This document shows, piece by piece, positions 59,832 through 64,000 of a stretch of DNA of 64,000 nt; the first letter of the stretch is position 1, and each line of letters starts with the position of its first letter. The notes under the pieces are model-generated. The model searched no databases, was not told where the DNA came from, and was given only the letters and a program-made list of their open reading frames with translations. The translations under genes were made by a program, and so were the position numbers. Source of the DNA: Burkholderiaceae bacterium. Lineage in GTDB: Bacteria; Pseudomonadota; Gammaproteobacteria; Burkholderiales; Burkholderiaceae_C. Location: NCBI GenBank assembly GCA_019745555.1, contig JAIESX010000018.1, forward strand, positions 41,284 through 105,283, read 5' to 3'.

Positions 59832-61324
59832 TGCCGCGCTGCTGCTGACCGACGCTCCAGGTTTGTGCGAGCTGCCAGGTAGCCCAACAAAACGGCCTGC
59901 ATCTGCAGCAGATGCTCACGATAGACAGAGTCGGCAAAGCCCCGGGCCATCCAGAAGACCGACAGCAGCAGCAGCGCCATCGCCCAAGGTCCTGCCGCGT
60001 CTGGCCTGAGATTGCGCCAGCCAAAAACGGCCAGCGAGAGCAAGGCCAGGCCCAGCAGACCGCTGCCCGCCCACCCTAGCGCCAGGGCCGTGTCCAGCCA
60101 CCCCTGATGCGCATGCTCATACAGCATCACCGGGGGATGTCCGCACCTGGCTTCGATCAGTTGCTTGTACGAGCTGCGGGAGCCATCCAGTCCCCAGGGT
60201 CGCTCGGCCACCAGAACCAGCCCGACCCGCATGAGGGCCACACGCGCACCATCCCCGTTCAAACCGCCGATGAGATCCGAGACGTAGGCCGGCCCACGGT
60301 CCTGCATCTCATGGCGCAGCCCTTGCAGCATGGATTCATCCGGCCCCTTACAGAGAAAGCGAACCGGATCATCAACCAGGAAAAAGACCACGCGGGCCTT
60401 GTCCGCCATGAGATGCCAGCGCGGGTCCTTCTTGAAGGAGAGCGCAGCCACGACCAGCAGGGAAGCCAGCACGGCCCATACAAGCACAAGCTGCCCCTTC
60501 CGCCACACCGGCCGGGAGGGTGCCGCACCACCAGCGACAGCTCCCCGCAGGCGCAATTGATACACCAGCCCTGCCAGCACAGCCATCAGCAGGCCGTAGA
60601 GGACGGCGCCACGCGAATAGGCAATCACGACGCTGACGAAGCAGACCACGATGGCCGCAGCCGCTAGCCCCGTGACGCGGGACACATGGCTGCGCCAGGC
60701 AAAAAGCAGGCAGCAGAGGAGCAGGACGATGGCTTGGTTCGAGGTGTAGCCCAGATTCCCGTGCATGGGATCGAAGCCCCGAAACCCCCAGGGAAAGGGC
60801 TGCCAGCTCCAGCCTGCCTCTGCCGTTCCACCCACCACGGACAGAAAGGAGCGCCACATCAGCGCCAGAGGCATGTCGGCCGGAACGGCGGCACCGAGCA
60901 GGCCGGACCAGGCCAGCAGGCTCATGCCAAGATGCAAAAGGACCAGGAAGCCACTTGCAAGCGCCAGCTGCAGCAAGGATGGCCCGCGCCGTCCCATCAG
61001 CAGCACACCACCCCAGCCGACCAACCAGGCAAGGATGGACAGGCCCCATTGCCCTCGAAGGTTGGCCCAGGCAGGCTCGGCCTGTTCAGCCCAGAGGGGA
61101 AAAAGGCACAGGTAAGCCATCCAGAGCAGCACCGGAAGACAGACCGGAAGCGACCAGGCCTCCCATACCAGGGACTGGCGCCATCCCTTGCGCAGCACGG
61201 ACACGCCGAGCACAGCGAGCAGCAACAGCAGCAGCAGGCTGCGCAAGGCCACGGTATGGGCTACCGGCAAGATGGCCAGGTAGGCCAGCAGCCCCCAGAA
61301 ATAGAGCGTCCGCCGGATGTCCAT
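59813..61324 (-). CDS. O-antigen ligase / Wzy-like membrane protein
   Basis: A 503-residue polytopic protein with about ten to twelve membrane segments. It has a large periplasmic loop (about residues 325-400) after the phrase VVIAYSRGAVLYGLLM, a feature of the WaaL/Wzy superfamily, and HAHQGWLDTALALGWAG in the loop, where a conserved His is typical. It probably joins O-antigen or another glycan to lipid A core, or polymerises it. The ATG at 61322-61324 (MDIRRTLYFWG) lacks a clear ribosome-binding site, and the frame is open upstream, so the start is uncertain. It is downstream of two glycosyltransferase genes on the minus strand. Confidence 0.8.
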   Translation of the reverse strand: MDIRRTLYFWGLLAYLAILPVAHTVALRSLLLLLLLAVLGVSVLRKGWRQSLVWEAWSLPVCLPVLLWMAYLCLFPLWAEQAEPAWANLRGQWGLSILAWLVGWGGVLLMGRRGPSLLQLALASGFLVLLHLGMSLLAWSGLLGAAVPADMPLALMWRSFLSVVGGTAEAGWSWQPFPWGFRGFDPMHGNLGYTSNQAIVLLLCCLLFAWRSHVSRVTGLAAAAIVVCFVSVVIAYSRGAVLYGLLMAVLAGLVYQLRLRGAVAGGAAPSRPVWRKGQLVLVWAVLASLLVVAALSFKKDPRWHLMADKARVVFFLVDDPVRFLCKGPDESMLQGLRHEMQDRGPAYVSDLIGGLNGDGARVALMRVGLVLVAERPWGLDGSRSSYKQLIEARCGHPPVMLYEHAHQGWLDTALALGWAGSGLLGLALLSLAVFGWRNLRPDAAGPWAMALLLLSVFWMARGFADSVYREHLLQMQAVLLGYLAARTNLERRSAAARHQLAAA

Positions 61325-61424
61325 CAGGGCCCAGTCGTTCCGCAGGTCACTGCAGGGACGAACACTGCAGCCATCACAGCAACGCCTGCAATGCGGGCAT
61401 GAAGGAGAACCGCCGGGCCATGGC

Positions 61425-62762
61425 TCACGAGCGGGGGGCAGCTGCAGCCCAGCCCAGCAACTGCTGGACCGCGGCCTGAGTGGTGTACGGACTGCCACGC
61501 CCGCTGTCGGGCAGTCCTGGCGTCTGCCAGCGCCCGTACAGCTTCTCCAGCTCGACAGCCAGCGGCTGCGCCACGGCAGCCGGATCGCTGTCACCCGAAA
61601 CACGTCCCGTCTCCACCGTCACATGTCCCTCGCCGCGGATCATCGCCGCCATCTGCGGGTTGCGATGAACGATGGACAGGATGGGGCGCTGCATCCACAG
61701 GTACTCATAGAGCTTGGAGGGGATGTACTCCTCGCACAGCGGGTCTTCGCCGTGCAGCAGCAGAAGCACGTCCACACCACGCATGCGATGCAGGATCTGG
61801 TCGCGGCCGGACAGGCCCGAGGCCGGATCGGCTTCGATGCGGCCGAACTGGCGCACCTGCGCGCTCACCGGCGAGTGCTGCAGCAACTCGGCGGCAGGCG
61901 CGTCGATGGCGCCACCATAGATGTGCAGCTCGGTCTGCGCCAGCAGCTCAGGGCGGCGGGTCTTGAGCAGTTCCAAGGCCTTGATGAAAGGCACCATGCT
62001 GCGCGTGGCCGACAGCGAACCAAAATGGCCGACCACGAACTTCGCCCCCGGCTTATAGGGTGGCAAGGCGTCGAAGGGCTTGTCGATGCCGGGCAGCATC
62101 ATCTTGCCCTTGTCACCCAGCTGCGGATGGCGCGCACGCGCGCTGGCCAGGGCTTGATCGGTGAACCAGATGGCGATGTCTGCGTCGGTGCAAATCTGGC
62201 GCTCGATGTCCGCCTGTTTTTTCTGGTGCGGGGTACGCGGCGTGGTGCCGGGCACGACCAGCGGGTCGTGCACCTCGGCCAGCCAGGGCGTACCCGTGGC
62301 GAACTTGAGCGCCCGACCGGCCACGTGGGCGGCGTAGGCACCGCCGGTGGAATAGATCAGATCGAAAGGCTCCTGCCGCGCCAGCGCCCGGCCCTTGAGG
62401 TAGGCCGTGAGCCACCAGGACCAGGAGCTCTCCAGCGGGCGCAACAGTTTCTCGACCACCATGCCCGGCACAAGCACGATGGACGCCAGCAGCATCAGCA
62501 CGCGATAGACCACCCCTTTGCCGAAACGCTTGCGCAGCACATGGCGCAGGTCGAAGCGCAAACCAGCGGGGCCGGCGGGCCAGAGCCGGTAATGCTCCAG
62601 TTCCGGGTCCTGCTCGCCGGAAACGCCGCTGAGTACCACCAGCTCGATGCCTGCCGCCTTGAGATGCGGCAGCTTGTCGGTGATGGTATGGCTGGCCGCA
62701 CGGCCGTCCATATTGAAGGCGTGCGAAATGATGAGCCAGCGTTGCCGGGGTTTGTCAGTCAT
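61425..62762 (-). CDS. GT-B glycosyltransferase (family 4-like)
   Basis: A 445-residue GT-B enzyme. The N-terminal half starts LIISHAFNMDGRAASHTIT, with DLIYSTGGAYAAHVAGRAL and LAEVHDPLVVPG in the acceptor domain. The C-terminal half has VVGHFGSLSATRSMVPFIKAL and a donor-site stretch CEEYIPSKLYEYLWMQRPIL, with the Glu-x7-Glu pattern of such enzymes. A hydrophobic segment (VYRVLMLLASIVLVPGMVV) may hold it to the membrane. It overlaps the broken glycosyltransferase upstream by 4 bp (62759-62762). The sugar transferred is unknown. Confidence 0.85.
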   Translation of the reverse strand: MTDKPRQRWLIISHAFNMDGRAASHTITDKLPHLKAAGIELVVLSGVSGEQDPELEHYRLWPAGPAGLRFDLRHVLRKRFGKGVVYRVLMLLASIVLVPGMVVEKLLRPLESSWSWWLTAYLKGRALARQEPFDLIYSTGGAYAAHVAGRALKFATGTPWLAEVHDPLVVPGTTPRTPHQKKQADIERQICTDADIAIWFTDQALASARARHPQLGDKGKMMLPGIDKPFDALPPYKPGAKFVVGHFGSLSATRSMVPFIKALELLKTRRPELLAQTELHIYGGAIDAPAAELLQHSPVSAQVRQFGRIEADPASGLSGRDQILHRMRGVDVLLLLHGEDPLCEEYIPSKLYEYLWMQRPILSIVHRNPQMAAMIRGEGHVTVETGRVSGDSDPAAVAQPLAVELEKLYGRWQTPGLPDSGRGSPYTTQAAVQQLLGWAAAAPRS

Positions 62763-63895
62763 AGGGAGCGGATGGAGAGAGCCTGCTGGTACAGGGCTTC
62801 GTATTCTAGCGCCGCCCTCTCCCAGGTATGGGCCTGCGCAAAGGCCAGGCCCTGCCCGCGCAGACGATCGGCCAGGCCTGCATCGTCCAGCACGGTGCGG
62901 ACCAGACGTGCGAGGTCCGCACTGTTGCGCGGATCATGCAACAGCATGGCCTCCTGACCGTCGTGCAATTCACGCGAGATACCGCAGTGCACCGGGCCGC
63001 TGACGACGACGGGCAGGCCATGCGCCATGGCCTCGAGCACCACCATGGCATAGGTATCTTCGAGCGTCGGATGCACCAGGCAATCGGCCGCGCGGTAGAC
63101 CGGCACCAGGTCGTCCTGCGAGCCCAGGAAGTGCACGCGGGACTCCAGGCCCAGCTCACGTACCAAAGCCGCATAGCGCGGCGCGGCGCCCGGCTTGCCG
63201 GCCACGATCAGTTGCACGTCGGGTGGCAGCTGTTGCAAGGCCGGCAGCAAGGCATCGAGGCCCTTGCGCTTGTAGTCGTTGGCGACGAAAAGCAGCAGCG
63301 GCCGGTCGGGTGGCAGGTCCAGCATGCGCCGGGCCATGGTGCGCGTCACCTTGTCCTGCTGCAAGACCGTGCCGGGCGTGATGACCGAGAGGCGTTTGCG
63401 ACTGTGCGGATAGGCCTGCTCGCACTCCTGGCGCAGCATCTCCGAGGTGGCCACGATGCTGCGCCCGGGCCGGCGCGCAAAACGTGCCCCTTCCAGCCAG
63501 ACGTAGGTAGCCAGGCGCGGACTGGTCCCTATCTTGAGCCACTGCAAGGCGCGTCTCCAGCCGCGCTTGCCGTGCAGCAGGTTGTAGCGCAAGGGCCGCA
63601 CATGGATGGTCTGCACCTGACCGTGCCAGGTGTTCTAGTGCGAATGCACCGCGTCAAAGCCCTTGCGGGTCTGCCACCAGCTCGACAGCGCAAAGACCAG
63701 CTGGTTGAGCCAGCGCGGCTTCTGCCCGGTGCTGGAGACGCGGTGGTAGGTGATGCAGGGCACCGGCTGGTTGCTCTCCTGCGAGAACACATGCACCTCA
63801 TGGCGTGCCGCCAGTTGCTCCGCGATGGCCACGGCATAACTCTCGGCGCCGCCACCGGTGCGCGAAAAGTTGCGATTGATGATGGCAATGCGCAT
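62759..63895 (-). pseudogene. WaaG-like family 4 glycosyltransferase interrupted by an in-frame TAG
   Basis: The reading frame from ATG 63895 runs 86 codons (MRIAIINRNFSRTGGGAESY...GFDAVHSH), meets TAG at 63635-63637, and then continues in the same frame (NTWHGQVQTIHVRPLRYN...) to the stop at 62759. Without the stop it would be a normal 378-residue GT-B family 4 enzyme. It has FVANDYKRKGLDALL for the donor half, and HPTLEDTYAMVVLEAMAHGLPVV as the E-x7-E motif. In related enzymes a residue, often Glu, sits where TAG is. One base change explains it. The downstream part could still be made from an internal start, but would lack the N-terminal acceptor domain. A sequencing error cannot be excluded. 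Confidence 0.85.
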
Positions 63896-63913
63896 GCGTC
63901 GGCGACCCCGACA

Positions 63914-64000
63914 TCAGAGCAGCACGATGTCGTACTGCTCCTGCCACATTGAGGCCTCGCTCTGCAGGGAGATGGGCTTGCCGATGAAGTCGCTCAAACC
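63914..64000 (-). CDS. C-terminal fragment of an unidentified protein (5' end outside window)
   Basis: An open minus-strand frame enters at the window edge and ends with TGA at 63914-63916. The visible 28 residues end EASMWQEQYDIVLL. It reaches to within 18 bp of the next start codon on the same strand (63895), as expected for an operon neighbour of the glycosyltransferase. The fragment is too short to assign a family; a role in surface-glycan synthesis is only a positional guess. Confidence 0.5.
   Translation of the reverse strand, partial: GLSDFIGKPISLQSEASMWQEQYDIVLL

Noticed and set aside
61325..61603. N-terminal extension of the O-antigen-ligase-like protein to 61603
   Set aside because: The extra ~93 residues are Arg/Ser/Cys-rich, non-hydrophobic, and lie over the 3' end of the neighbouring glycosyltransferase in another frame.

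Overview
The window is dense, high-GC chromosomal DNA with short intergenic gaps and several start/stop overlaps. Gene content points to a betaproteobacterium of the order Burkholderiales, most likely family Comamonadaceae: a CysI-type sulfite reductase with a DUF934 partner and no CysJ, a short CysN without a fused CysC, an smc-zipA-ligA block, a long ThiE and a PilU gene inside a dap cluster. The genus cannot be fixed from the sequence alone. No prophage, CRISPR array, rRNA operon, plasmid gene or intact insertion sequence was seen.

Layout. 1-3.8 kb (minus strand): sulfate ABC importer cysA(partial)-cysW-cysT-sbp, with a small serine hydrolase coupled upstream. 3.9-6.0 kb: a LysR regulator divergent from an azoreductase, separated by a MITE-like element. 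6.0-7.1 kb: a second sulfate-binding protein. 7.1-10.2 kb: yggX, an mnmC-like gene and a nucleoside hydrolase. 10.3-17.7 kb: sulfate assimilation genes tauE-like, cysI, DUF934, cysH, cysD and cysN, followed by a ferredoxin and a ferredoxin-NADP reductase. 17.8-21.8 kb: a TPP riboswitch, thiD on the opposite strand, then thiO-thiS-thiG-thiE. 21.8-24.3 kb: a diguanylate cyclase and a cyclic-nucleotide-binding protein. 24.3-33.7 kb: purL, map, glnD, a lipoprotein, def and a DUF454 protein. 33.7-40.3 kb: ligA, zipA, smc. 40.5-42.1 kb: PilZ and MHYT sensory proteins. 42.1-49.4 kb: dapC-dapD-pilU-dapE-prmB and an ABC-F ATPase. 49.4-50.1 kb: a small lipoprotein and three tRNAs. 50.1-52.0 kb: tcdA and a YeeE-type sulfur transporter. 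52.1-54.7 kb: cpoB, pal, tolB. 54.7-64 kb: a lipopolysaccharide or surface-glycan locus with msbA, glycosyltransferases, a polysaccharide deacetylase, an O-antigen-ligase-like protein and one glycosyltransferase broken by a nonsense codon.

How the genes work together. Sulfur is the main theme of the first 18 kb: sulfate import (CysTWA with two Sbp proteins), activation (CysDN), reduction to sulfite (CysH) and to sulfide (CysI), with electrons plausibly supplied by the adjacent ferredoxin and its reductase. The two sulfate-binding-protein transcription units share a 26-bp spaced element, a candidate CysB-type operator. A YeeE-family thiosulfate transporter at 51-52 kb adds to this theme.

The most notable observations are: the shared sulfate-operon element; a TPP riboswitch separated from thiOSGE by an oppositely oriented thiD; an MnmC whose methyltransferase half lacks the SAM-binding motif; a CysH without iron-sulfur cysteines and with no APS kinase nearby; a tightly coupled msbA-deacetylase-DUF6492-unknown operon; and the TAG-interrupted glycosyltransferase near the right edge.
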